From the NCBI GenBank assembly GCA_902761535.1, contig CACWKS010000009.1:33931-97930 (forward strand): a stretch of 64,000 nucleotides of DNA. The letters are read 5' to 3'. The position numbers were made by a program, and so were the translations under genes. The notes under the pieces were generated by a model. That model was given only the letters and a program-made list of their open reading frames with translations. It was not told the origin of the DNA and made no database searches. Below are positions 48,130 through 57,172 of this stretch, in pieces. Positions within the stretch are counted from its first letter, which is position 1. Every line of letters starts with the position of its first letter. Source of the stretch: an uncultured Pseudomonadota bacterium (lineage in GTDB: Bacteria; Pseudomonadota; Alphaproteobacteria; RF32; CAG-239).

Positions 48130-49146
48130 TTAATGATTGCCATTAATATAGCTGTCAATATCAATGTGCATTTGTTTTCCCGAATGAGCTATATCTGTCT
48201 TGGTGCCGTTAACATAAACATTTACACTACCTTTTTTTCCTATTGATAACATCAGACCTTTATCATTCGGTAATGTGTAACTTTCGCCTGCGTTCAAAAC
48301 TTTGCTCAGATAAAGTTTTTCTTCATTTTTTACTTCAATCCAAGTTTCTTCTAAAATTTCGATAAATACTCCTTTGTCGGGTATAGTTTTTTGTGTTTCA
48401 GCTTTTGCTTCTTCAAGAGGAGCCGCTGACTCATTGGCAGATGCTGACGTTTCGATAATTTTATTCTCGGTTGCAGTCTCCGGATAAGAAGTTTCAGTTA
48501 CTGATATTTGGTTATCTTCATTAACCGAAACATTATTATCTGTCATATTGTCAGTTTCTTGTGCTAAAGTTAATTCTTCAACCACAACCACATCATTAAT
48601 TTCATTATTATTGTTTTCAACAAGTTCTTCGGTTGATACAATGTTTTCCGTTGATCTATTGTTCTCGTTCAACTTTGTCCAGACACCATAAAGTAATACT
48701 ATTGCGGCTAAACCGATTAACACATAAACAATTTCAGGCATGGCAGATTTATTTTGCGGTTCGGAAACCACAATTTTCGCTTCTTTCTTTATGTTGGTTT
48801 CTTCTTTATATAATTCTACAATATTGCCGCTGTTTAATCCCAAAAACTCAGCATATGAACGTACAAAACCGACCCCGTACGGAAATGCCGGCACTTCACT
48901 GTAATTGCTGTCTTCTATAGCCTCAAGATATTGCTTACGAATACACAACCGCTTAGCAACATCCATAACCTTCAATCCTTTTTCTAATCGCATATTTTTC
49001 AATAAAGTTCCCACTTTTGTAATTGCGGGCGTCGCTTTGTTGCTTTCCTTTTCTTCTTGCTCAAGCTTGCTTTTAGCTTCGGTTTCAGTAGTTTTAACTT
49101 TTTTCACGGCACGTTTCCCTTCAGTTTTTTTTGTTCTGTTAAGCAT
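48130..49146 (-). CDS. RodZ-like membrane-anchored HTH protein
   Basis: 338 residues. A charged N-terminal extension (1-45) precedes an HTH_25 domain (about 45-110, GTLLKNMRLEKGLKVMDVAK), one membrane helix (about 135-153), a long acidic Asn/Glu/Thr-rich periplasmic linker and a C-terminal beta domain (DUF4115-like: IEILEETWIEVKNEE). RodZ links MreB to the envelope and sets cell shape. Three ATGs stand in a row; the third (49146) has AGGA seven bases upstream and was chosen. It sits between ptsP and prfA, as often in alphaproteobacteria. Confidence 0.85.
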   Translation of the reverse strand: MLNRTKKTEGKRAVKKVKTTETEAKSKLEQEEKESNKATPAITKVGTLLKNMRLEKGLKVMDVAKRLCIRKQYLEAIEDSNYSEVPAFPYGVGFVRSYAEFLGLNSGNIVELYKEETNIKKEAKIVVSEPQNKSAMPEIVYVLIGLAAIVLLYGVWTKLNENNRSTENIVSTEELVENNNNEINDVVVVEELTLAQETDNMTDNNVSVNEDNQISVTETSYPETATENKIIETSASANESAAPLEEAKAETQKTIPDKGVFIEILEETWIEVKNEEKLYLSKVLNAGESYTLPNDKGLMLSIGKKGSVNVYVNGTKTDIAHSGKQMHIDIDSYINGNH

Positions 49147-49161
49147 CATCATATCCTGTTT

Positions 49162-51426
49162 TTAAAAAATTGCAATACTATGATCATAAGCATAAGTCGC
49201 AATTTGAGAACGCAAGCTTCGCTGATTTCTTTTTAACAGGGTGTTCAGATAATCGGCAAGCTGTTTTGTATTAACCGACCTAGCCATTCGTTTTATTTTA
49301 TAAAATGACGAACCAGATACGGATAAATTCCGATAACCCAATCCCAACAAGGCTAACGCTTCAATAGGATTTGAGGCCATTTCTCCGCATACTGAGCAAG
49401 TAACTTTATATTTCATACATTTATCAATAATTTCTTTCAATATTCTTAAGAAAGGAGCAGAAAGCACATCATAACGATTCATCAATCTATTATTGGTGCG
49501 ATCACAAGCAAAAACAAATTGTGCTAAATCATTAGTTCCGATAGAAACAAAATCTACGTAAGGCAAAACCTCATCCAATTGAAATAATAAGGATGGGACT
49601 TCCAACATCATTCCGACATTAACAGCTTTAGGCACAGCACCGCTGTTTGCTTTTTCTTTATCCAATTCAAGCATCAACGTTTCTTTAGCATCTTCAAATT
49701 CGGTTAAATTGGTAATCATCGGGAACATTACGTTCAGTTCTTTGCCTTTAGTTGCTCTGATAAAAGCTCGTAATTGTTTGCGTAGGATAGCGCGTCGATC
49801 CAAGGTAATGCGAATTGATCTCCAGCCTATTGCCGGATTCTCTTCTCCGGAAAAACCCCAATACGGTAAGAGTTTATCTGATCCCACATCAAGACTGCGA
49901 AAAACTACTTTTTTATTACCTGCTTTATCCATCAATTTTTTATAAAATACAAGCTGTTCTTCAACATCAGGCATTTTATCTGCAGACATAAACGGAATCT
50001 CTGTTCTGTACAGTCCCACACCGCGGCAATTAGTGCTTTCAATATAATCTAAATCAAAATCTAATCCGACATTTATAAATAAATTAACCTTTTGATTATC
50101 TAAAGTCTTTGAAGCTAAACTTCGCAATGCTGACATTTGCTTCAATTCGTGTTCGCGCTGAATAATTTTTTGCTTGATATTATCTAAAATTTTTCCTTCG
50201 GGAGCCAAATAAACAATGCCGGCCTCGCCGTCTACCGCCAACAATTCTCCGTTGCGAACTTCATTATATATACCTTTTATTTTTGCAACTACCGGTATTC
50301 CTAAGGCTTTTGCTACTATTGCAACATGCATGGTTGGGGTGCCGTCTTCCAAAATCAAAGCTCTTATTCTGTGATAATCATAATCCATTAAATCAGCAGG
50401 CCCCATAGTTTGAGCTACAACCACAATATCCTGTTCATTTATTGATTTCGTTTCACATTTATCTCCATACAAATAAGATAATAAGCGATCGGTAACATCA
50501 CGCAAATCGTTTAATCGCTCGCGTAAATAAATATCTTGAGTTCCGGCTAATCGATTCCACATATCCTCATAAGCACGCTCAACCGCCGCTTCAACCGTCA
50601 ATCCGCCCTCAATATGATTGGTCATTCTCTTCAGCCAACCCTTATCTTTAGCAAACATTCGATAAGCATCTAAAATTTCGGCATGTTCGCCAAAGCCTAA
50701 CTTAGCAGTATTAAATTTTTCATCTAAATCTTTATTCATCTGATTGTGAGCGTCAATGAGGCGTTTCATTTCTGCATCTTTATCTTTGGCAAAAATATTT
50801 GTCACTGCTTGGCGACGTCTATGTACAACCGCAGCTCCGATTCCATAACCACGATTTAATGATATTCCTTTGAACCGATCCCGCGTATTTAATCCGCGTT
50901 TTTTAATAAATTCATTTTTATAATTTCTTATTTCATCTGAGGCTGTCCACTCGGCAAAAGGCATTGACAGAGTTTCCATAACCCCTATATCCGAACGTTT
51001 GAAATCCTGAGCAGTTTGACGATACAGACACAACACACCTATAGCGATTCCCCAGTGAATTAAGGGTACTCCTAAAAATCCTTTATATTGTTCTTCTTCA
51101 ACTCCGTCTCTGTGCAGAAAATCAGGATCTTCCCACATATTGTCTGTGCTGAAAGTCCTTTTAGATTGTGCGATTCTTCCGATGATTCCTTCGCCAACTT
51201 TTAAAGCTATATTATTGTTGAGTTTATTGCTAAAACCATATGAGGCAAACATTTCAATATAATTATCGTCAATAGCCAAATAACAAGAAGCTCCGTTCAC
51301 CCCCATATTCTCGGCTATCATCTTCATGGCCTTATCCATTTTTTTAGACACTGTAAGCTTGCTGTTGATTATCTTTTTCAACAGATCGGCCATTTGTGCA
51401 GCTTTATTTATCATGGGCGAATTCAT
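49162..51426 (-). CDS. ptsP: Phosphoenolpyruvate-protein phosphotransferase EI-Ntr
   Basis: 754 residues. An N-terminal GAF domain (about 20-165) is followed by the EI domains: phospho-His in DGTPTMHVAIVAKALG, and the PEP-binding barrel with RTEIPFMS and CSVCGEMASNP. It starts the nitrogen PTS relay, which is regulatory rather than sugar-transporting. It is first in the minus-strand ptsP-rodZ-prfA-dnaE series. No strong binding site is seen at ATG 51426. Confidence 0.95.
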   Translation of the reverse strand: MNSPMINKAAQMADLLKKIINSKLTVSKKMDKAMKMIAENMGVNGASCYLAIDDNYIEMFASYGFSNKLNNNIALKVGEGIIGRIAQSKRTFSTDNMWEDPDFLHRDGVEEEQYKGFLGVPLIHWGIAIGVLCLYRQTAQDFKRSDIGVMETLSMPFAEWTASDEIRNYKNEFIKKRGLNTRDRFKGISLNRGYGIGAAVVHRRRQAVTNIFAKDKDAEMKRLIDAHNQMNKDLDEKFNTAKLGFGEHAEILDAYRMFAKDKGWLKRMTNHIEGGLTVEAAVERAYEDMWNRLAGTQDIYLRERLNDLRDVTDRLLSYLYGDKCETKSINEQDIVVVAQTMGPADLMDYDYHRIRALILEDGTPTMHVAIVAKALGIPVVAKIKGIYNEVRNGELLAVDGEAGIVYLAPEGKILDNIKQKIIQREHELKQMSALRSLASKTLDNQKVNLFINVGLDFDLDYIESTNCRGVGLYRTEIPFMSADKMPDVEEQLVFYKKLMDKAGNKKVVFRSLDVGSDKLLPYWGFSGEENPAIGWRSIRITLDRRAILRKQLRAFIRATKGKELNVMFPMITNLTEFEDAKETLMLELDKEKANSGAVPKAVNVGMMLEVPSLLFQLDEVLPYVDFVSIGTNDLAQFVFACDRTNNRLMNRYDVLSAPFLRILKEIIDKCMKYKVTCSVCGEMASNPIEALALLGLGYRNLSVSGSSFYKIKRMARSVNTKQLADYLNTLLKRNQRSLRSQIATYAYDHSIAIF

Positions 51427-51524
51427 GCTTTTTTTACCATTTGATTTTTTTGCCTTGCGTTTTTACTTATATTATCTATATTCATATACATCAAGTGAAA
51501 AACAGAATTTATCAAGGAATAAAA

Positions 51525-51820
51525 ATGACTACAACATATCAAACAAAAAAATTTGCGTTAATCCTCATGCTCAATTATCATTGCAATTACACCATCATCG
51601 AGCAGAACACTGGATTATAGCCGAGGGCGAAGGTGTCGTGACTTTGGGTGATAAAAAAATAAATGTAAAAAAAGATGACGCAGTTTATATTCCGGTTGAA
51701 ACCAAACACCGCATTCAAAACGATTCGTCACACAATTTAACCTTTATTGAGGTTCAAACCGGTGATTTTCTTGATGAAGATGATATAGAGCGTTTTGAGG
51801 ATATTTACGGCAGAGTTTAA
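51525..51820 (+). pseudogene. Cupin protein (mannose-6-P isomerase type II-like) with -1 frameshift at A7
   Basis: Translation from ATG 51525, which has AAGGA seven bases upstream, gives MTTTYQTKK and then leaves the cupin frame. A -1 shift at the seven-A run (51545-51551) restores a typical cupin: KKICVNPHAQLSLQLHHHRAEHW, then VYIPVETKHRIQN and EDDIERFEDIYGRV, about 99 residues in all. The shift point is exactly A AAA AAA, a classic slippery heptamer. So either the gene is broken by a one-base deletion, or it is made by ribosomal or transcriptional slippage. Isolated cupins of this kind resemble the C-terminal domain of GDP-mannose synthesis enzymes. The next gene starts 16 bp downstream. 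Confidence 0.8.
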
Positions 51821-51836
51821 TAAAAAGGAAAATGAT

Positions 51837-52613
51837 ATGAATTTCAGAGAGTTAGGTTTAAGTGAACAAACAGTTCAAGCTATTGATGAATATGGTATTA
51901 CCACTCCGACTACGGTTCAAGCTGATGTAATACCGGCGATTCTTTCCGGACGCGATATTTTTACCATTGCCCCGGCCCGTTGCGGAAAAACCATGTCATA
52001 TGTCTTACCTTTACTAGACATTATCAATGACAAAAAAGCTAAAAACATTTTAATTATCACGGCTAATTCGCAAATGGCGGTCAAAACTTCCGATTGTTTG
52101 GCAATTTTTAACAAATATCATGAAATCAATGGCGCTGCACTCAAAGAAGGTGACGATATGTCTGCCGATGAGGCTAATGTTATAATAGGTGCTCCGGATT
52201 TGTTATTGGAAGTTGCTGATGGTTCTAAAGTTGATTTAAGTCAGGTTGATATTTTGGTAGTTGACGATATCAATCTGATTAAGAAAAATAAGCAACTGGA
52301 CAATTTGGAAAAAGTCTTGGCAATGTTGCCGGCAAACAAACAAAATGTTGTTTTTACCAATCGCCGTTCCAAAGAAACTCAGGATGTATTGTCCAAGATA
52401 ATGCAGGCACCGGCAGAAATTAAAATTGATAAAGACAAAGAACAGGAAGCTGATGTCTCAAAAGTTGCTTCAGTAAAAAAGAACAAGCCTGCTTTTGTCG
52501 AAACGATAGATGAAGAGACAGTTGCTTTAGCTGAAAAATTAAAAGCTTTTAACGGGCACACACCTCGCTTTTTGCTTATTAAAGGAATTATTGCTGAGGG
52601 CGAAGAAAAATAA
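51837..52613 (+). CDS. Single-domain, degenerate DEAD-box helicase-like protein
   Basis: 258 residues. The N-terminal region matches the RecA1 half of DEAD-box RNA helicases: Phe3 and the Q-motif (TPTTVQADVIP, Gln28), motif I APARCGKT (45-52), and IIGAPDLLLE like the GTP-R motif. Motif II is VVDDIN (141-146) instead of V-x-DEAD, and motif III is FTNRR in place of SAT. The whole RecA2 half (motifs IV-VI) is missing; instead there is a Lys/Glu-rich tail. It is therefore not expected to unwind RNA by the normal mechanism. AAGGA before ATG 51837 sets the start. Reading frame is intact, so it may be retained for another role. Confidence 0.8.
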   Translation: MNFRELGLSEQTVQAIDEYGITTPTTVQADVIPAILSGRDIFTIAPARCGKTMSYVLPLLDIINDKKAKNILIITANSQMAVKTSDCLAIFNKYHEINGAALKEGDDMSADEANVIIGAPDLLLEVADGSKVDLSQVDILVVDDINLIKKNKQLDNLEKVLAMLPANKQNVVFTNRRSKETQDVLSKIMQAPAEIKIDKDKEQEADVSKVASVKKNKPAFVETIDEETVALAEKLKAFNGHTPRFLLIKGIIAEGEEK

Positions 52614-53037
52614 ATATATTGACAATTCCAAAAAAAAATGTTCTATAGGACGACATAAAAGTCCTATTATGAAATTATAAAAATATAAAGTGCCGCCTGA
52701 AAGTTGTCTTTACTAGTCCTTTATTCAATTTAAGGGCGGCACATTTTACAACCATCGGAGCCTAAATCTTTCTTATAAGATTTCGCTGATTGATGCTTGT
52801 TAATTTGAGGACCCTTTCCTCTCTCTTCCATATATATATTCTCACCGGCTTGATTGAAGGTTTTCTGCCACCTTCGATCAGCCGGTAATTCATTTTAAAA
52901 TAACTTTAATAAAATTCTTGCCAAATCGAGTCGCTTATGCTAAAACATAAGTGATAAAAATTATTAATATATAAATAAAAAAAGGCTTGAGACACCTTTT
53001 CGCATTTTCCGGATAAAAAAATCTCAACCCCGAAGCT
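52614..53037. other. Gene-free region with three inverted repeats
   Basis: No ORF with support. Hairpins: ATAGGAC / GTCCTAT (52645-52667); GTGCCGCC / GGCGGCAC with a 37-base loop (52690-52742), followed by ATTTT; and a long stem ACCGGCT...GAAGGT / ACCTTC...AGCCGGT (52844-52886). This could be two terminators plus leader, or a structured RNA. None matches RNase P, 6S or SRP RNA by eye. Confidence 0.55.
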
Positions 53038-53340
53038 ATGGAAAGGTCAGATGTTCCTAGTGACGAACGAGCGCGCCAGAAACAAAGATTGCAAAAATAT
53101 GCGCTAAAGCATGGTTTGCGAATTTTGGAGACTGGATTTGCCCTCGTATGTCGTCGTGGCCGTAACAATGCTTATCAAAGCTGTTATGCCCTGGTCTTAC
53201 AAGACACCAGCCGCGACAAAAATGCCGCAAGGCATGGTTTTCCTGAAACTGTAGAGTGTATTCTCTCCATTTTGGGAAACAATCAGATTTCCTGCAAACC
53301 TGTTTATGTGGGAATCGAACTAAGAAACAAACAATGTTAA
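53038..53340 (+). CDS. Hypothetical 100-residue protein
   Basis: The N terminus is basic (ERARQKQRLQKYALKHGL), followed by a mixed region with four Cys. No family recognised, no signal peptide. The codon choice is plausible and a strong terminator follows the stop by 4 bases. Against it: no ribosome binding site before the ATG, and other open frames overlap on the minus strand. It may instead be part of a non-coding transcript ending at the same terminator. Confidence 0.4.
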   Translation: MERSDVPSDERARQKQRLQKYALKHGLRILETGFALVCRRGRNNAYQSCYALVLQDTSRDKNAARHGFPETVECILSILGNNQISCKPVYVGIELRNKQC

Positions 53341-53344
53341 ATAC

Positions 53345-53386
53345 AAGAGCATTGGCCCCGCGGGGACTCAATGCTCTTTCTTTTTA
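53345..53386 (+). terminator. Strong intrinsic terminator upstream of dnaK
   Basis: AAGAGCATTG pairs with CAATGCTCTT, enclosing a CCCCGCGGGG palindrome, and TTTCTTTTT follows. It isolates dnaK from upstream transcription and proves something upstream is transcribed toward it. Confidence 0.92.
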
Positions 53387-53441
53387 CCCTATCCCGATTC
53401 GCATAAATTTATAAAAAAACTCAAAAAAAAATTCCCTCTCT

Positions 53442-53471
53442 CTTGCACCTATAAAAATCGTTTCCTATATA
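53442..53471 (+). promoter_or_regulatory. Heat-shock (RpoH/sigma-32-type) promoter of dnaK
   Basis: CTTGCA (53442-53447), a 16-base spacer and CCTATATA (53464-53471) resemble alphaproteobacterial RpoH promoters (CTTG... and CCTATnT-like). It lies 45 bp before the dnaK start and just after a terminator. Confidence 0.65.
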
Positions 53472-53515
53472 AGTTAGCAGATAAGATTTTTTAATAACGA
53501 AAAGAGGGATAAATT

Positions 53516-55429
53516 ATGAGTAATAAAGTTATTGGTATTGACCTTGGAACCACCAACTCCTGCTTTGCGGTTATGGAAGGCGGCGAGGCCAAAGTTTTGG
53601 AGAATTCGGAAGGTGCCCGCACCACTCCGTCAATGGTTGCTTTTACCGACAACGAGCGGTTAGTCGGATTTCCCGCCAAACGTCAAGCGGTAACCAATCC
53701 GGAAAACACTTTGTTTGCCATTAAGCGTTTGATCGGACGTCGTTACGATTCGCCCGAAGTATCCAAGGATAAAGATCTTGTTCCTTTCAAAATTATCCAA
53801 GGCGACAACGGCGATGCTTGGGTTGAAGCTAAAGGCCAAAAATATGCTCCGTCACAGATTTCGGCGATTGTTTTGCAAAAAATTAAAGAATATGCCGAGA
53901 GCTATCTGGGTGAAAAAATTGAAAAAGCGGTTATTACCGTTCCGGCCTATTTTAACGATTCACAACGTCAAGCCACCAAAGACGCCGGTAAAATTGCCGG
54001 ATTAGAGGTTTTGCGTATCATCAACGAGCCTACTGCCGCAGCTCTGGCTTATGGTTTGGATAAAAACAAGACCGGCACTATTGCGGTTTATGACCTTGGC
54101 GGCGGAACTTTTGATATTTCTATTTTGGAAATCGGCGATGGTGTGTTCGAGGTTAAATCCACCAACGGTGATACCTTCTTGGGCGGTGAAGATTTTGACC
54201 AACGCTTGGTTAACTATCTGGCTGATGAGTTCAAAAAAGAGTCCGGCATTGATTTGAAAAACGATCGTTTGGCTTTACAACGCTTAAAAGAAGCCGCTGA
54301 AAAAGCTAAGATTGAGTTATCCTCAACCACTCAAACCGAAGTTAATCTGCCGTTTATTACTGCCGATGCAACCGGACCGAAACACCTTAATATCAAACTC
54401 ACTCGTGCTAAATTAGAGTCAATTGTCGAAGATTTGATTGACCGCACGGTTGAGCCTTGTAAAAAAGCTATGGCCGATGCCGGAGTTTCTGCCGGTGATA
54501 TCAGCGAAGTTATTTTGGTTGGTGGTATGACCAGAATGCCCAAGGTCCAAGAAAAGGTTAAAGAAATCTTTGGTAAAGAGCCTCATAAAGGCGTTAACCC
54601 TGATGAAGTTGTGGCTGTCGGTGCCGCAATTCAGGGCGGTGTTTTGATGGGTGATGTTAAAGATGTATTGTTGCTCGATGTTACCCCGTTGTCTTTAGGT
54701 ATCGAAACTTTGGGTGGTGTATTTACCCGTTTGATTGACCGCAACACTACTATTCCTACCCGCAAATCTCAAGTATTCTCAACTGCCGAAGATGGTCAGA
54801 CTGCGGTTACTATTCGCGTATTCCAAGGCGAACGTGAAATGGCCGCTGATAACAAATTGCTCGGTCAGTTTGATTTGGTAGGTATTCCGCCGGCACCGCG
54901 CGGTATGCCGCAAATTGAAGTTACTTTTGATATTGATGCCAATGGTATTGTTAATGTTTCGGCCAAAGATAAAGCCACCAACAAAGAACAAGCTATTCGC
55001 ATTCAAGCCAGCGGTGGCCTGAGCGATGCCGACATCGAAAAGATGGTAAAAGAGGCCGAAGCCAATGCCGCTGCCGACAAGCAAAAGAAAGAGGCGGTTG
55101 AGGCCAAGAACCAAGCCGAAGCTTTGGTTCACTCCACCGAAAAGACCTTAAAAGAGCATGGTGATAAGATTTCTGCCGCTGATAAGCAAGCGATTGAAAC
55201 CGAGCTCAATGCTTTGAAGACGGCTTTGGAAACCAATGATGCCTCGGTTATCAAAGAAAAGACCGACAGCTTGATGCAAGCCTCCTTAAAACTGGGCGAG
55301 GCTATGTATAAGGCTCAGGCCACCGATGCTAATGCTCAAGGTGCCGCTCAAGGTGCTGATATGGGTGGTACATCTGAACAACCCAAAGACGACAAAGTAG
55401 TTGACGCCGATTTTGAAGAAGTCAAATAA
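53516..55429 (+). CDS. dnaK: Chaperone DnaK (Hsp70)
   Basis: 637 residues. The ATPase domain begins [19 protein letters not shown], with [16 protein letters not shown] and [11 protein letters not shown]; then the substrate-binding domain and lid, ending DADFEEVK. It folds proteins with DnaJ and GrpE; neither gene is adjacent, whereas dnaK-dnaJ is the common order. A good AGAGGGA precedes the start. Codon use is G/C-richer than neighbours, as expected for a highly expressed gene. Confidence 0.98.
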   Translation: MSNKVIGIDLGTTNSCFAVMEGGEAKVLENSEGARTTPSMVAFTDNERLVGFPAKRQAVTNPENTLFAIKRLIGRRYDSPEVSKDKDLVPFKIIQGDNGDAWVEAKGQKYAPSQISAIVLQKIKEYAESYLGEKIEKAVITVPAYFNDSQRQATKDAGKIAGLEVLRIINEPTAAALAYGLDKNKTGTIAVYDLGGGTFDISILEIGDGVFEVKSTNGDTFLGGEDFDQRLVNYLADEFKKESGIDLKNDRLALQRLKEAAEKAKIELSSTTQTEVNLPFITADATGPKHLNIKLTRAKLESIVEDLIDRTVEPCKKAMADAGVSAGDISEVILVGGMTRMPKVQEKVKEIFGKEPHKGVNPDEVVAVGAAIQGGVLMGDVKDVLLLDVTPLSLGIETLGGVFTRLIDRNTTIPTRKSQVFSTAEDGQTAVTIRVFQGEREMAADNKLLGQFDLVGIPPAPRGMPQIEVTFDIDANGIVNVSAKDKATNKEQAIRIQASGGLSDADIEKMVKEAEANAAADKQKKEAVEAKNQAEALVHSTEKTLKEHGDKISAADKQAIETELNALKTALETNDASVIKEKTDSLMQASLKLGEAMYKAQATDANAQGAAQGADMGGTSEQPKDDKVVDADFEEVK

Positions 55430-55462
55430 AATTATTGTTTCCTTTCATATTAAAGTTAAAAC

Positions 55463-55494
55463 AAAAACCCCCGAAGCAATTCGGGGGTTTAATT
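55463..55494. terminator. Terminator between dnaK and gpsA
   Basis: AAACCCCCGAA, loop GCAA, TTCGGGGGTTT, between convergent genes. Confidence 0.93.
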
Positions 55495-55512
55495 ATTCCT
55501 ATAAAAAACTAC

Positions 55513-56490
55513 TCAGCAAGCGGCCTGAAACTCTTTTTTCAACGGACGCTCAAACAATTCGCCGATGGTTTTCTTAATATCGGCTTTTTCATAAATAGCT
55601 TTATACAAAGCCTGACAAATTGGCATATCGATATTGTTTTGATCGGCAATAATCTTCACGGCTTTCAAAGTCGGCACACCCTCGGCTAATTTTTCAAAAG
55701 ATTCACCGCGGGCAAACTTTTCGCCAAACATACGATTATGACTGTGTTTGGAGAACAAAGTTGCCTCATAATCGCCCAAATGCGATAATCCGTATGCAGT
55801 CATCGGATTACCGCCGAAGAATTTTATAAAGCGACCAACCTCAACCGGAGCACGCGCCATCAACGCGCCTTTCAATCCGTACCAGTCCAAACCATCCAAA
55901 ATTCCGGCCGCTAAACCGATAACGTTTTTCAAAGCCGCCCCGATTTGATTACCGATTAAATCACTGCCGTAATACAAACGAATAAGATTGCTTTGCATCA
56001 TATTTATAACTGTCTGTTTAGTTGCTTCTTCATCACTGTCAACCACGGCCGCCGACGGCACTCCGCGCATATAATCCTGCACATGTCCCGGACCGCCCAA
56101 GGTTGCAATATGAATATCTTGCTTAATTTCTTCACGCATAATATCCAGCATTCTTTTTCCCGACGGCTCCTCCAGACCTTTCATCGCCAGCAAAAATGTT
56201 TTGCCGTTCAAATCATAAGCACTCAGCTCTTTGCAAAGCCCACGAAAATATTGACATCCGATGGATATAATCACAAAATTATTCTCTAAAACTTTAGCCA
56301 GATTATCAAACAAAAACATATTATCGCTCAAAGTCAAATAAGCGTTTTTGCGCGTGTTTTTCAATTCCAAAAAATTAGGTGAAGTAGGGATATCATACAT
56401 ATAAACTTCATCAGCTTTGCCGTAATTCGCGGCATACCAACCCAAAAAAGTTCCCCATCTTCCGCAACCGATTAAAGATATTTTAGTCAT
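55513..56490 (-). CDS. gpsA: Glycerol-3-phosphate dehydrogenase [NAD(P)+]
   Basis: 325 residues. Rossmann motif SLIGCGRWGTFLG at the N terminus; catalytic-domain segments GNQIGAALKNVIGLAAG and LSHLGDYEAT match GpsA. It makes sn-glycerol-3-phosphate for phospholipids, feeding CdsA. The start at 56490 is supported by AAAGGG eight bases upstream; the longer frame has no site. Compared with E. coli the family N-x-K motif is recognisable, and the enzyme appears complete. Confidence 0.92.
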   Translation of the reverse strand: MTKISLIGCGRWGTFLGWYAANYGKADEVYMYDIPTSPNFLELKNTRKNAYLTLSDNMFLFDNLAKVLENNFVIISIGCQYFRGLCKELSAYDLNGKTFLLAMKGLEEPSGKRMLDIMREEIKQDIHIATLGGPGHVQDYMRGVPSAAVVDSDEEATKQTVINMMQSNLIRLYYGSDLIGNQIGAALKNVIGLAAGILDGLDWYGLKGALMARAPVEVGRFIKFFGGNPMTAYGLSHLGDYEATLFSKHSHNRMFGEKFARGESFEKLAEGVPTLKAVKIIADQNNIDMPICQALYKAIYEKADIKKTIGELFERPLKKEFQAAC

Positions 56491-56600
56491 ATTGCTAACC
56501 CTTTCGTTCAAGTTAAACTTTATATGTACAATACTAGAGCAATAAAACCGATTTAGCAACGGCAATATTTACAAAAATAATCATATAGTGGATTAAAAAA

Positions 56601-56960
56601 TTACAAATCGCCTTTTTTGGCGCGTTGACGCGTAACAATTGCCGATACATGATCAAAATTTTCAAAAGATTTATAAGCATAATCTTTGCTTTGCGCATCA
56701 TAATCATAAAACACCCGATTAGCCAACGAGCTTATGGCATCATCAATCCGCTTAAATGCAGCATTATAATCCGCATTATAATTATTTTTCTCTTTTTTCT
56801 TAACGATATTATGATACGCCGCAATAGCCTTTATCGTTTCATCAGCCGAATTAACATACCCTTTCTCTTCAAAGTCACGCATAATCCGAGCGGTAGTCTG
56901 ATAAAAGCATTTATTGGTTAAAATGGTTCTTTGTTTTATGTTATTGCCGTCAATTATCAT
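56601..56960 (-). CDS. Hypothetical helical protein
   Basis: 119 residues from ATG 56960, or 124 from a TTG at 56975. Helical and charged, with no signal peptide or membrane segment. The central part is Tyr/Asn/Lys-rich (KKKEKNNYNADYNAAFKR). Family not recognised. The ribosome binding site is unclear for both starts (GAGAGG is too far upstream). It lies 110 bp upstream of gpsA. Confidence 0.6.
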   Translation of the reverse strand: MIIDGNNIKQRTILTNKCFYQTTARIMRDFEEKGYVNSADETIKAIAAYHNIVKKKEKNNYNADYNAAFKRIDDAISSLANRVFYDYDAQSKDYAYKSFENFDHVSAIVTRQRAKKGDL

Positions 56961-57172
56961 GGTAATTTCAAACAATCAGTTCAATTTCACCTCTCTGCTA
57001 ACATAAAATATTACAAAAATCAAGCAAATTCGGATTAAAAGGCACAATATATCAACTAAAAGTCAGTTTTTGTTTCGTTATTATGTCAGTCAAAGAGTTA
57101 AAAACAATTTGCAAAAAATAAATCAGCGGTTTATAAGATGTTCAAGTTTAATTTATTCGGAGTTTTTTTATT

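Noticed and set aside
53057..53371. 104-residue minus-strand ORF opposite the 100-residue plus ORF
   Set aside because: Its start lies inside the strong plus-strand terminator hairpin and it has no binding site.
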